Below the pieces are notes generated by a model that saw only the letters and a list, made by a program, of their open reading frames with translations, searched no databases and was not told the origin of the DNA. A stretch of DNA of 9,721 nucleotides from a bacterium UBA1790 (lineage in GTDB: Bacteria; Bacteroidota; Bacteroidia; Bacteroidales; Muribaculaceae). Position numbers and translations under genes: made by a program. The stretch spans positions 10,946 to 20,666 of the forward strand of contig DCGA01000163.1 in the NCBI GenBank assembly GCA_002314465.1, given 5' to 3'. Every line of letters begins with the position of its first letter. The first letter of the stretch is position 1. Shown here one piece after another: positions 1 through 7,237 of the stretch.

Positions 1-26
1 GATTTAATCAATCTCGAGATATATAA
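1..26 (+). other. Possible 3' tail of an upstream gene
   Basis: The first bases may hold the end of a preceding gene. One frame (phase 3) is open from the edge to a TAA at 24-26. That stop shares its A with the ATG of the lactonase gene, giving TAATG. A TAATG junction is a common form of translational coupling and would match the ATGA overlap at the next junction. Another frame is open to a TAG at 46-48, so the choice is not forced. Too few codons are visible to name a product. A sugar dehydrogenase would fit the pathway, but nothing here shows it. Confidence 0.2.
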
Positions 27-919
27 TGGAAGCAACTCTTTTATATAGATGTAACGATATCACCGGAGAATCGGCAACGTGGATTCCTGCGACCAACACT
101 TTTATGTGGGTCGATATAGACAACGGTATCCTCCATTGCCTCGATTCGCTGCACAACTGTGTAGAGGACCATCGTTTCCCCGAGATGATTACCTCTATTG
201 TTCCTTCAGGCGACTGCAACAAGGTGTACATCGCAATGAAAAACCGCATCGTGTTGTACGATGTTGTAAACCGTGTATTTGACACTGCGGTAGAGTTGAC
301 TCACCTCACGCCGGCTCTCAGGACCAACGACTGCAAGTCGTCGCCCGAAGGCCGCATGTGGTGTGGCATCCTTCACATGAAGAATCATGTAAAGACAGGA
401 AGCCTGTGCGTCATCGACCACGATGGACGTGTTTCAACGGTTCTCGCTGAGCAGAATATTCCCAACGGTATCGTGTGGAGCAAAGACGGAACGCTGATGT
501 ACTATGCCGATTCGGGTCGCGGCTGTATCGAAGAGTTTGCTTATGACCAGGCCACAGGAACCGTTTCTCCCACTGGACACGTTATCAATGTCCCCGAGGA
601 GTACGGAATTCCCGATGGCATGACTATCGACGACAACGGTAACCTGTGGGCTGCCCACTGGGGCGGTTTCGGTGTTTACGTGTGGGATGTAAAGACTGGC
701 AAGCTCATCGATAAGGTAGAGGTTCCCGTGCCTAATGCTGCATCGTGCACCTTTGGCGGCGAGAATGGCGATAAACTCTACATTACTACAGCCCGCGATG
801 GCTTGAACCAAGAGGAACTGGAACGTTTCCCGTTGAGCGGCAGCTTGTTTGTTGCTCATGTTGACTCGGTTAAACCAGGTGTCAACCATTATGAATTCAG
901 ATTAAAGAACAGTATATGA
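26..919 (+). CDS. SMP-30/gluconolactonase-family sugar lactonase
   Basis: This is a 297-residue six-bladed beta-propeller protein of the SMP-30/gluconolactonase/LRE (regucalcin) family. These enzymes use one divalent metal to hydrolyse aldono-lactones to aldonic acids. The three expected metal ligands are visible: Glu15 (in GES), Asn147 (in IPNGIVW) and Asp197 (in GIPDGM). The substrate-site segment at Arg99-Asn101-Asp102 is also present (RTNDCKSSPEGRMWCG), as is the family pattern around ADSGRG (161-166). Length is normal for the family. The ATG at 26 is the first start after an in-frame TAA at 5-7 and places the first ligand where it should be. There is no signal peptide, so the protein should be cytosolic and act after import. 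The stop overlaps the start of the Na+/sugar symporter gene, which suggests that the lactone derives from the transported sugar. The actual sugar (gluconolactone, galactonolactone, a pentonolactone or another) cannot be told from sequence. The Cys at 103, where many members have Gly, is a small departure. Confidence 0.9.
   Translation: MEATLLYRCNDITGESATWIPATNTFMWVDIDNGILHCLDSLHNCVEDHRFPEMITSIVPSGDCNKVYIAMKNRIVLYDVVNRVFDTAVELTHLTPALRTNDCKSSPEGRMWCGILHMKNHVKTGSLCVIDHDGRVSTVLAEQNIPNGIVWSKDGTLMYYADSGRGCIEEFAYDQATGTVSPTGHVINVPEEYGIPDGMTIDDNGNLWAAHWGGFGVYVWDVKTGKLIDKVEVPVPNAASCTFGGENGDKLYITTARDGLNQEELERFPLSGSLFVAHVDSVKPGVNHYEFRLKNSI
916..919 (+). promoter_or_regulatory. ATGA stop/start overlap (translational coupling)
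   Basis: The symporter ATG (916-918) overlaps the lactonase TGA (917-919) by four bases. No strong Shine-Dalgarno sequence lies just upstream; the preceding bases are A-rich (attaaagaacagtat). Four-base overlaps of this kind usually mean that ribosomes finishing the first gene start the second. The two proteins are therefore probably made together from one mRNA. This is inferred from the layout. Confidence 0.7.
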
Positions 920-2469
920 AACTATCAACAATAGATATTGCAGTATTCATCGCTTACTGCCTCATCGTGTTAAGCGTGGGCCTGTTTGTGTCGTTGAGTT
1001 CAAAGAACAAAGACAATGCAAACGGGTACTTCCTTGCCGGCCGCGGTCTCACATGGTGGATTGTAGGTGCATCGATTATAGCGTCTAACATCTCGGCCGA
1101 ACAATTTGTCGGCATGTCGGGCTCGGGCTATGCAGTGGGTATGGCTATTGCCACTTATGAGTGGATTGCTGCGCTGGGACTTGTGATTGTGGCAAAGTAC
1201 TTTATCCCCATCTTCCTCAAGATGAAGATATACACCATGCCGCAGTTCCTCGAGAATCGATTTGATAAACGCGTGAAAACCGTCATGGCGTTCTTCTGGC
1301 TGCTGGTTTTCGTCTTTATCAACCTGACTTCGATTTTATATCTGGGCGCAATCACTATTGAACAGTTGGTCGGAACACCTTTGTTATATAGCATTATCGG
1401 TCTGGCTGTGTTTGCCGCCATCTATTCTATATATGGAGGTCTCAAGGCTGTTGCGGTTACCGATGTTATCCAGGTGGTGTTCTTGATTCTGGGCGGACTC
1501 GTTACAGTATACTTCTGTATCGACATGCTCGGTATGGGCGAAGGCTTCTTGGCCGGAGTTAAGAATTTCTTCAATTCTACCCAAGACAAGTGCCATCTCA
1601 TCCTGGATAAGTCTAACCCCGCTTATGCCGATCTTCCCGGTCTGTCGGTTATCCTTGGCGGACTGTGGGTTGCCAACCTTTACTACTGGGGATGCAACCA
1701 GTATATCATTCAGCGTTCGTTGGCTGCCAAGTCTACTAACGAGGCACAGAAGGGTATGCTCTTTGCCGGATACATCAAGATTCTCATCCCCATACTGGTT
1801 GTGATGCCCGGTATGGCTGCTTATGCCCTCAATGCTCCCGTATCTAAACCCGACGAGACTTATCCCTGGCTTCTTGCCAACATTATCCCGGTCGGAATCC
1901 GTGGACTCGCATTTGCCGCACTCACTGCAGCCATTGTAAGTTCACTGGCATCGATGCTCAACAGTATCAGCACAATCTTCTCGATTGACATTTATAAGGA
2001 ATACATCAAGAAGGATTGCTCGGAGAAGGGTCTTGTGACAACAGGTCGCGTCACTGCTTTTGTGTCACTCGTGATTGCAGTGTGCATCGCTCCCTTGCTT
2101 GCCGACCTCGACCAGGCATTCCAGTACATCCAGGAGTTTACCGGTTTTATCAGCCCGGGTGCCCTGGCAATCTTCCTTGCGGGCTTTTTCTATAAGAAAG
2201 CCAATGCCAAGGGTGCTCTCATCGCTGCTATCGGCACATTCGTCTTGTCGGTTGCCATGAAGTTTGCCCTGCCCGAGTTGCCTTGGATGGACCGCATGGG
2301 CATCGTATTCCTGAGCTGCTGCCTGCTCATCTTCTTGTTCCGCAGCAAGACACCCAGCGAGAAGGCAATTACTATTACTAACGATTTATTCCGCACAAGC
2401 AAGAGCTTCAACATATTGTCGCTTGTTCTCCTGGCAATCTTGGTGGGCATCTACTTGGTGTGGTGGTAA
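916..2469 (+). CDS. Sodium/sugar symporter, SSS family (vSGLT-like)
   Basis: This 517-residue inner-membrane protein belongs to the solute:sodium symporter family (LeuT fold) and should couple Na+ entry to sugar uptake from the periplasm. About 14 hydrophobic helices can be placed, roughly at 5-26, 45-60, 73-98, 121-148, 155-173, 181-206, 243-263, 279-306, 321-350, 374-396, 402-425, 431-451, 458-476 and 497-516. Family signatures are clear: GYFLAGRGLTWW (37-48), ASNISAEQFVGMSGSGY (56-72), and AAIVSSLASMLNS (338-350) with the Na+-site serines at 342-343. Compared from memory with Vibrio vSGLT, the galactose-contacting Gln69, Glu88, Asn260, Lys294 and Gln428 correspond to Gln63, Glu82, Asn254, Lys288 and Gln406. 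The gate Tyr263-Trp264 corresponds to Tyr257-Trp258. This points to a hexose-like sugar rather than proline, pantothenate or sialic acid. Ser91 of vSGLT appears as Ala85, so the preferred sugar may differ. The gene overlaps the lactonase by 4 bases and lies 45 bases before susC. Confidence 0.92.
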   Translation: MKLSTIDIAVFIAYCLIVLSVGLFVSLSSKNKDNANGYFLAGRGLTWWIVGASIIASNISAEQFVGMSGSGYAVGMAIATYEWIAALGLVIVAKYFIPIFLKMKIYTMPQFLENRFDKRVKTVMAFFWLLVFVFINLTSILYLGAITIEQLVGTPLLYSIIGLAVFAAIYSIYGGLKAVAVTDVIQVVFLILGGLVTVYFCIDMLGMGEGFLAGVKNFFNSTQDKCHLILDKSNPAYADLPGLSVILGGLWVANLYYWGCNQYIIQRSLAAKSTNEAQKGMLFAGYIKILIPILVVMPGMAAYALNAPVSKPDETYPWLLANIIPVGIRGLAFAALTAAIVSSLASMLNSISTIFSIDIYKEYIKKDCSEKGLVTTGRVTAFVSLVIAVCIAPLLADLDQAFQYIQEFTGFISPGALAIFLAGFFYKKANAKGALIAAIGTFVLSVAMKFALPELPWMDRMGIVFLSCCLLIFLFRSKTPSEKAITITNDLFRTSKSFNILSLVLLAILVGIYLVWW

Positions 2470-2514
2470 CAGAGATAATTATTCATTTATTAATATAAAC
2501 CAATTTGTGACATC
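2470..2514 (+). other. A/T-rich spacer before susC
   Basis: This short gap holds a run of A and T and no clear Shine-Dalgarno sequence, as is common for strongly translated Bacteroidota genes with unstructured leaders. A TTTG at 2504-2507 is not preceded by TA at the spacing of the Bacteroides -7 box (TAnnTTTG), and it lies too close to the ATG. I see no promoter or terminator, so co-transcription of susC with the symporter gene is the simplest reading. Confidence 0.4.
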
Positions 2515-5500
2515 ATGAAACGTTTATTTTTAACTCTTCTTGGGCTCATGGTCTTTGTGGGACTGTTTGCTCAAACGGTCAAAGTGACCGGTAAAGTTAC
2601 TGATGCTACTGGACAGGCATTGATTGGCGTCAATGTTTCGTCTCAGTCTAACAAATCACTTGGTACAATTACCGACGCTAACGGTAACTTTACACTCAAC
2701 ACTTCTGTTGGTGACAAGCTTACTGTTTCTTACGTAGGTTATGAGAAGCAAGTGGTTGCTGTGACATCTTCTTCAAAGGAAATTAATGTTACCCTTAGCG
2801 AAGATGATGTGGTTCTTAACGAAATGGTCGTAATCGGCTATGGTACTGCAAAGAAGAAAGACCTTACCGGTTCGGTTGCTACCGTATCGGCTAAGGAACT
2901 TGAGAAGACTCCTTTCAGCAGCTTCACAGGTGCGCTGCAGGGCAAGGCTGCCGGTGTGCAGGTTAACCTCAGCGATAACTCTCCTGGTGGCGGCGTTAGC
3001 GTCCTCATCCGTGGTCAGGGTTCTATCAATCAGTCAAATGCTCCTATCTATGTAGTTGACGGTGTTATCATGGAAGGTACTCTTCAGAATGTCAATGTAA
3101 ACGACATCGCTTCTATTGACATCTTGAAGGATGCTTCGGCTGCTGCTATCTACGGTTCACGTGCAGCCAACGGTGTTGTTATCGTTACTACTAAGCGTGG
3201 TAAGACTGGCAACGCCAAGGTTTCTTACAGTGGTCGCGTGTCATTCCAGCAGGAGGCTAACCGCCCCAAGATGCTCAACGCTCAGCAACTCGCCGAGATG
3301 CGTATCGAGGGTAACGTAAACTCTCAGCTCGACTACAAGTGGTACAGCAACCCCAATATGACAATGGACGAATACCGCACCGATTTCTATGCTCTTAAGG
3401 AACAGTACATGAAGGAACTACCTTCTTCTATGTTCTCAGAGGTAGAGCGCAACACCCTTCTCGCAGGTGAGACCTACGACTGGTACAATCAGATTTCAAG
3501 AACCGGTATCACCAACGACCACACCGTGTCGGTATCGGGCGCTACTGATAAGACCAATTATTATGTCAGCTTGAACTACTTCAAGCAGGACGGTATGGTT
3601 AAGGGTACTGAGTTCCGTCGCCTTAGCTTCCGCACCAACCTTGAGCAGCAAGTTAAGTCTTGGATGAAGGTAGGCGTTAACGCTGCCTATACCGACGCTC
3701 TTGCTCGCATGGGTGGCGCAAGCCTTGGTAACGCAATCGCTGCCAACCCCATGTATCCCTTCAAGATTGACGGTAACGATCCTTTGACTCTGCCTTACTA
3801 CACTGCACAAGGTCAGGCTAACCCCGTTCTTTCTCAGAAGATTCAGAACGACTCTAAGAACTATCGCTTCTCTATGAATGCTTATGTTCAGTTCGACATC
3901 ACTCCCTATCTCAAGTGGAAGAGCAGCATGTCACTCGACCAGGTTCACACCTTCGCTGGTTGGTTCGCTCCCTCTGACATCTATCAGGGTCAGGCAACAC
4001 AGGGCGAGGCTCAGATCAAGAACGATACTTGGACTGACTTCATGCAGGAGAACAACCTGACATTTGACAAGGTCTTCAACGAAGATCATCACCTCACAGT
4101 GCTCGTTGGTAACACATTGCAGACCAATAACTACTTTGGTAACACTCAGTATGGTTACGGTTTTGCAACCAACGTGATGGGTTACAACAACATCGGTGCT
4201 GCTTCTAATATTCCCGTTGCTCGCCAGGGTTCAAGCAAGACCCGCTGGTCTCTCGCTTCTTTCATGGGCCGTATCAACTATGCATTCCAGGACAAGTACC
4301 TCTTGACAGTTACTGGCCGTTATGATGGTAACTCTCGTTTCGGTGCCAACAATAAGTGGGGTTTCTTCCCCTCAATCGCTGCTGCTTGGCGTATCTCGGG
4401 CGAGGAATTCATGAAAGACCTCACTTGGATCAACGACTTGAAGCTCCGTGTAGGTTATGGTGAGTCTGGTAACAGCACTTCGGCTGCTTATGCTTCATTC
4501 ACTAAGCTTTCTCCGGGTGTAACTGTTGACTATCAGGGCAAGCCCGTTAACACTATTATGAACACCGACCAGTACATGGGTAACCCCGACCTCCGCTGGG
4601 AGCGTCAGCAACAGATTAATGCCGGTCTCGACTTCACCGCATTCCACAACCGTTTCCACATGACTGTTGATGTTTATAAGAAGAACAGTAAGGACCTTAT
4701 CCTCACAACTGCACTTCCCGTTACTACCGGTTATCTCAACATCTTCTCTAACGTAGGTGAACTTGAGAACAAGGGTGTCGAGGTTTCTCTCGGTGGTCGC
4801 ATTATCGACACCAAGGACTTCTCTTGGGATTTCGACGTAAACTGGACTCACAATGCCAACAAGCTCGTCGCTCTCTACGGTGGTCTTGACCACAAGATTA
4901 ACGACGCTTCTAATCCTACTGGCGCAGGTTGGTGGGTTGGTAAGCCCCTCGGTGTTATCTACGGTTATCGCTACGAAGGTCTCTGGCAATGGGACGACGA
5001 CCGCGAAGCTATGGATATGCTTAAGGACGGTTGGAAAGGTGGCGACACTTACTATCCCGGTGAAAACAAGATTAAGGACCTCGACGGTGATGGTGTCATC
5101 ACTACCGAAGACCGCGAAATCATCGGTTACACCGATCCTAAGTTCTATGGTGGTTTCACAACTACTTTCCGTTATAAGAACCTGAGCCTCAACATGGCAT
5201 TCAACTATGTATATGGCAACGACGTTTGGAACCGTTCTTACCACGAGTACACTCTCAATGCTGGTTACGGAACTATCAACCTGCGTGAGGATGCTCTCCA
5301 GCGCTGGACTGTTGACAACACCAATACCGACATGCCTCGTGCACACTCTAACAACCTGAACCGTATGGCTGTTTCAAGCCGTCTGGTACAGGATGGCTCT
5401 TACCTCCGTTGCAAGGTGGCTACTCTTAACTATCAGGTTCCCGCTACTCTTATCAACCGCATTGGTCTGAGTGACCTTAACGTTTATGTTTCGGCTGAGA

Positions 5501-5616
5501 ATTTCTTCACTCTCACTAAGTACAAAGGCCAGAACCCCGAATCTGTTAGCGCTGGTTACGACGAGAGCTATCCCAACGCTCGCTCATTTGCTTTCGGTGT
5601 TAACCTGAGCTTCTAA
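2515..5616 (+). CDS. susC: SusC/RagA-family TonB-dependent outer-membrane transporter
   Basis: This 1033-residue protein is the outer-membrane import channel of a SusCD glycan uptake system, powered through TonB. An N-terminal Sec signal peptide is evident (Lys2-Arg3, hydrophobic core 4-18, likely cleavage after Ala19 in LFAQ). It is followed by a carboxypeptidase-D-like regulatory domain (about 22-95, with VTDATGQALIGVNV and ISYVGYE-type patterns). A TonB-box region comes next (VVLNEMVVIGYG, 99-110). The plug then carries IRGQGS (165-170), PIYVVDGV (177-184) and DASAAAIYGSRAANGVVIVTTK (about 206-227). The rest is the 22-strand barrel, ending in the aromatic-terminated FAFGVNLSF. A calcium-loop-like segment (Asp855, Asp857, Asp859, Asp866) lies in a predicted extracellular loop, as in many SusC proteins. 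There is no STN domain before the regulatory domain, so direct signalling to a FecR-type anti-sigma factor is unlikely. Control probably comes from a regulator outside the window. The partner SusD follows 33 bases downstream. The symbol denotes the family, not the starch-specific Sus protein. Confidence 0.97.
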   Translation: MKRLFLTLLGLMVFVGLFAQTVKVTGKVTDATGQALIGVNVSSQSNKSLGTITDANGNFTLNTSVGDKLTVSYVGYEKQVVAVTSSSKEINVTLSEDDVVLNEMVVIGYGTAKKKDLTGSVATVSAKELEKTPFSSFTGALQGKAAGVQVNLSDNSPGGGVSVLIRGQGSINQSNAPIYVVDGVIMEGTLQNVNVNDIASIDILKDASAAAIYGSRAANGVVIVTTKRGKTGNAKVSYSGRVSFQQEANRPKMLNAQQLAEMRIEGNVNSQLDYKWYSNPNMTMDEYRTDFYALKEQYMKELPSSMFSEVERNTLLAGETYDWYNQISRTGITNDHTVSVSGATDKTNYYVSLNYFKQDGMVKGTEFRRLSFRTNLEQQVKSWMKVGVNAAYTDALARMGGASLGNAIAANPMYPFKIDGNDPLTLPYYTAQGQANPVLSQKIQNDSKNYRFSMNAYVQFDITPYLKWKSSMSLDQVHTFAGWFAPSDIYQGQATQGEAQIKNDTWTDFMQENNLTFDKVFNEDHHLTVLVGNTLQTNNYFGNTQYGYGFATNVMGYNNIGAASNIPVARQGSSKTRWSLASFMGRINYAFQDKYLLTVTGRYDGNSRFGANNKWGFFPSIAAAWRISGEEFMKDLTWINDLKLRVGYGESGNSTSAAYASFTKLSPGVTVDYQGKPVNTIMNTDQYMGNPDLRWERQQQINAGLDFTAFHNRFHMTVDVYKKNSKDLILTTALPVTTGYLNIFSNVGELENKGVEVSLGGRIIDTKDFSWDFDVNWTHNANKLVALYGGLDHKINDASNPTGAGWWVGKPLGVIYGYRYEGLWQWDDDREAMDMLKDGWKGGDTYYPGENKIKDLDGDGVITTEDREIIGYTDPKFYGGFTTTFRYKNLSLNMAFNYVYGNDVWNRSYHEYTLNAGYGTINLREDALQRWTVDNTNTDMPRAHSNNLNRMAVSSRLVQDGSYLRCKVATLNYQVPATLINRIGLSDLNVYVSAENFFTLTKYKGQNPESVSAGYDESYPNARSFAFGVNLSF

Positions 5617-5649
5617 TCAATTCATTATTAACAATTAAAGATATTAATC
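5617..5649 (+). other. A/T-rich spacer between susC and susD
   Basis: These 33 bases are nearly all A and T and contain no hairpin with a T-run. No strong Shine-Dalgarno sequence is visible; only TTAAAG at 5634-5639 has any purine character. The spacing is typical of SusC/SusD pairs made from one mRNA. Confidence 0.4.
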
Positions 5650-7152
5650 ATGAAAAAGTCATATATCAAATTATTATTATGCGGCTTGATGCTTTCGTCA
5701 ATGACTGCATGTAACGACTTTTTGGCCGAAGAACCCGAGAACTTCATGTCTGCCGAGTCAGAAGGTGTAGACGAGAACCTCTTGGAAGCCGAAATTCAGG
5801 GCGCTTATAAAGCTGCTTTGTGGTATAGAAATGGTCGTCAGGGTTTCCTCGGCTTTACTGGTACCGATGAGGCTCGTGGTAAGACTGTAGAGGTTAACTA
5901 CTGGGCTGAGCAGGGTGCGATTGACAAGTATAATGCTTCTCTCAATGCCGACAACTGGCTCACTAAGTATTATTGGGATGCCGCTTACTTCGGAATCTCT
6001 CGTTCTAACAACGCTATTCGCGCTGCACGCAAGATCCAGGGTAAGACTGAGGAATGGTGCAAGAGCAAGGAGGGTGAAGCTCGTTTTATGCGTGCGCTCA
6101 ACTACTTCATGCTGGCTCAGTACTTTGGCGATTGTCCTCTCATTACCGATGAGACTCCTCTTTCGGCAAAGCCCAACTATCCCCGTGTAGACAAGGCCAA
6201 AATCTATGAATACATCATTGAAGATCTCACTTTCTGTGAGAACAACCTCAAGACCGACTATCGCGTTGGCCGCCCCACTGTAGGTGCTGCAAAGGCTATG
6301 CTGATGAAGGTTTACATGTATGCTCCCGTTTCATGCGGCAAGCGTAACTACTCTCTGGCTAAGCAGAAATTCGAGGAAATCGAGAAACTCAATGTTTACA
6401 AGCTGCAGGAAAACTATGCCGACCTCTTCGATCCTAAGTTTGAGAATGGCGTTGAGTCTGTATATGAGTTCCAGTTTGAATATCCCGACGAGCCCAACAC
6501 ATTCCAGTACTTCACTGGTTCACGTGCTCTCAGCCAGTTTGAGCGTGCCGGTGGTTTCGGTATCTACCTGCCCAGCGACCGCTATCTTGGTCTCTTTGAC
6601 TCTGCCGATACTCGTTTTGCTGCTTCGGTAAGAACTGAGTTCTACGATAGTTGGGGTAACAAGCTTGAATGGGCTCCCGATCCCGAGTATATTGCTCCCC
6701 ACTGCAAGAAGTATGAGGATTACGACCGCGTGATGGCTGCAGGTTCAAGTGCAAAGAACATGTACTACATTCGCTACGCCGACCTCGTGCTCCTGTATGC
6801 CGAGATTTTGTGCGACGAGGGTGACCTTGAAGGTGCTAAGGCTCAGATTATGCGTGTACGCAATCGCGCTCATTGCTCTTCGCCCATCACTGCTACCAAC
6901 AAGACCGACCTCCTTGAGTTTATCTACGAAGAGCGTATGCGTGAACTTGGTATGGAAGGCTGGCGTCGTCAGGACCTTATCCGTCGTGGTGCCGATTACT
7001 TCGTTAAGATGGTCGACACTTACAACCCCTTCGCTAAGGGCAATGTTAAGCCTTTCCACGTGTTCTATCCCATTCCCACCAATGAAATCAATACTAACGA
7101 AGGTATTTCGATTTCTGACCAGAACGAAGGCTACGGCCCCGTTGGCGAATAA
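5650..7152 (+). CDS. susD: SusD/RagB-family glycan-binding surface lipoprotein
   Basis: This 500-residue protein is the substrate-capturing lid of the SusC channel. It has a lipoprotein signal peptide (Lys2-Lys3, hydrophobic core, lipobox SMTAC with lipidated Cys21) and should be anchored on the outer-membrane surface. The N-terminal half shows the TPR-like helical SusD fold, with NNAIRAARKI (120-129), EGEARFMRALNYFMLAQYFGD (141-161) and GRPTVGAAKAMLMKVYMY (207-224). The C-terminal half carries the RagB/SusD signature: YIRYADLVLLYAEI (373-386), AKAQIMRVRNRA (396-407), IYEERMRELGMEGWRRQDLIRRG (425-447), and the closing FYPIPTNEINTN (472-483). Length is usual. Aromatic residues that might stack on sugar rings are plentiful (for example Trp58, Tyr84, Trp85, Trp103, Trp341), but the binding site cannot be assigned from sequence because SusD ligand sites are poorly conserved. 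The TAA is followed immediately by an in-frame TAG (tandem stops at 7150-7155). A terminator-like hairpin begins about 35 bases downstream. The symbol denotes the family; the ligand is unknown. Confidence 0.96.
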   Translation: MKKSYIKLLLCGLMLSSMTACNDFLAEEPENFMSAESEGVDENLLEAEIQGAYKAALWYRNGRQGFLGFTGTDEARGKTVEVNYWAEQGAIDKYNASLNADNWLTKYYWDAAYFGISRSNNAIRAARKIQGKTEEWCKSKEGEARFMRALNYFMLAQYFGDCPLITDETPLSAKPNYPRVDKAKIYEYIIEDLTFCENNLKTDYRVGRPTVGAAKAMLMKVYMYAPVSCGKRNYSLAKQKFEEIEKLNVYKLQENYADLFDPKFENGVESVYEFQFEYPDEPNTFQYFTGSRALSQFERAGGFGIYLPSDRYLGLFDSADTRFAASVRTEFYDSWGNKLEWAPDPEYIAPHCKKYEDYDRVMAAGSSAKNMYYIRYADLVLLYAEILCDEGDLEGAKAQIMRVRNRAHCSSPITATNKTDLLEFIYEERMRELGMEGWRRQDLIRRGADYFVKMVDTYNPFAKGNVKPFHVFYPIPTNEINTNEGISISDQNEGYGPVGE

Positions 7153-7186
7153 TAGAGCAACTATCTAATAGGTATTACTTAATTGC

Positions 7187-7224
7187 AGATCCGGATATCG
7201 TCTGCGGATGATATCCGGATTTTT
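7187..7224 (+). terminator. Strong intrinsic terminator or attenuator hairpin after susD
   Basis: ATCCGGATATC at 7189-7199 is perfectly complementary to GATATCCGGAT at 7210-7220. The stem extends inward through G7200-T7209 (wobble), T7201-A7208 and C7202-G7207. It closes on a UGCG tetraloop (7203-7206), which belongs to the very stable UNCG class. Two further outer pairs are possible (7188-7221 wobble and 7187-7222). The 3' arm runs into five Ts (7220-7224). This is the classic shape of a rho-independent terminator. It sits between susD and a same-strand gene whose ATG is only 13 bases beyond the T-run. It may therefore act as a partial terminator, giving more SusCD than hydrolase, or protect the susCD mRNA 3' end. 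No new promoter is visible between it and the ATG. Confidence 0.85.
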
Positions 7225-7237
7225 CAAACTTATAAAA

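Noticed and set aside
434..889. Minus-strand open frame of 151 codons opposite the lactonase gene
   Set aside because: It is antisense to a gene with clear family motifs and conserved metal ligands, with no domain signal of its own. It is an antisense shadow.
2470..2514. Possible Bacteroides-type promoter (TTTG at 2504-2507) before susC
   Set aside because: The TA of the -7 consensus TAnnTTTG is absent, no matching -33 element was found, and the TTTG is only seven bases from the ATG.
4495..5346. Long open frame of 283 codons on the minus strand inside susC
   Set aside because: It lies wholly within the coding part of an unmistakable SusC gene. It is low in complexity (rich in Val, Thr, Glu) and has no recognisable motif. 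Codon bias of the sense gene readily produces such antisense frames.
6749..7168. Plus-strand frame of 139 codons overlapping the end of susD and running past its stop
   Set aside because: It is in another frame of the conserved SusD C-terminal region. Its translation is Ser/Thr/Leu/Arg-rich nonsense with no start signal.
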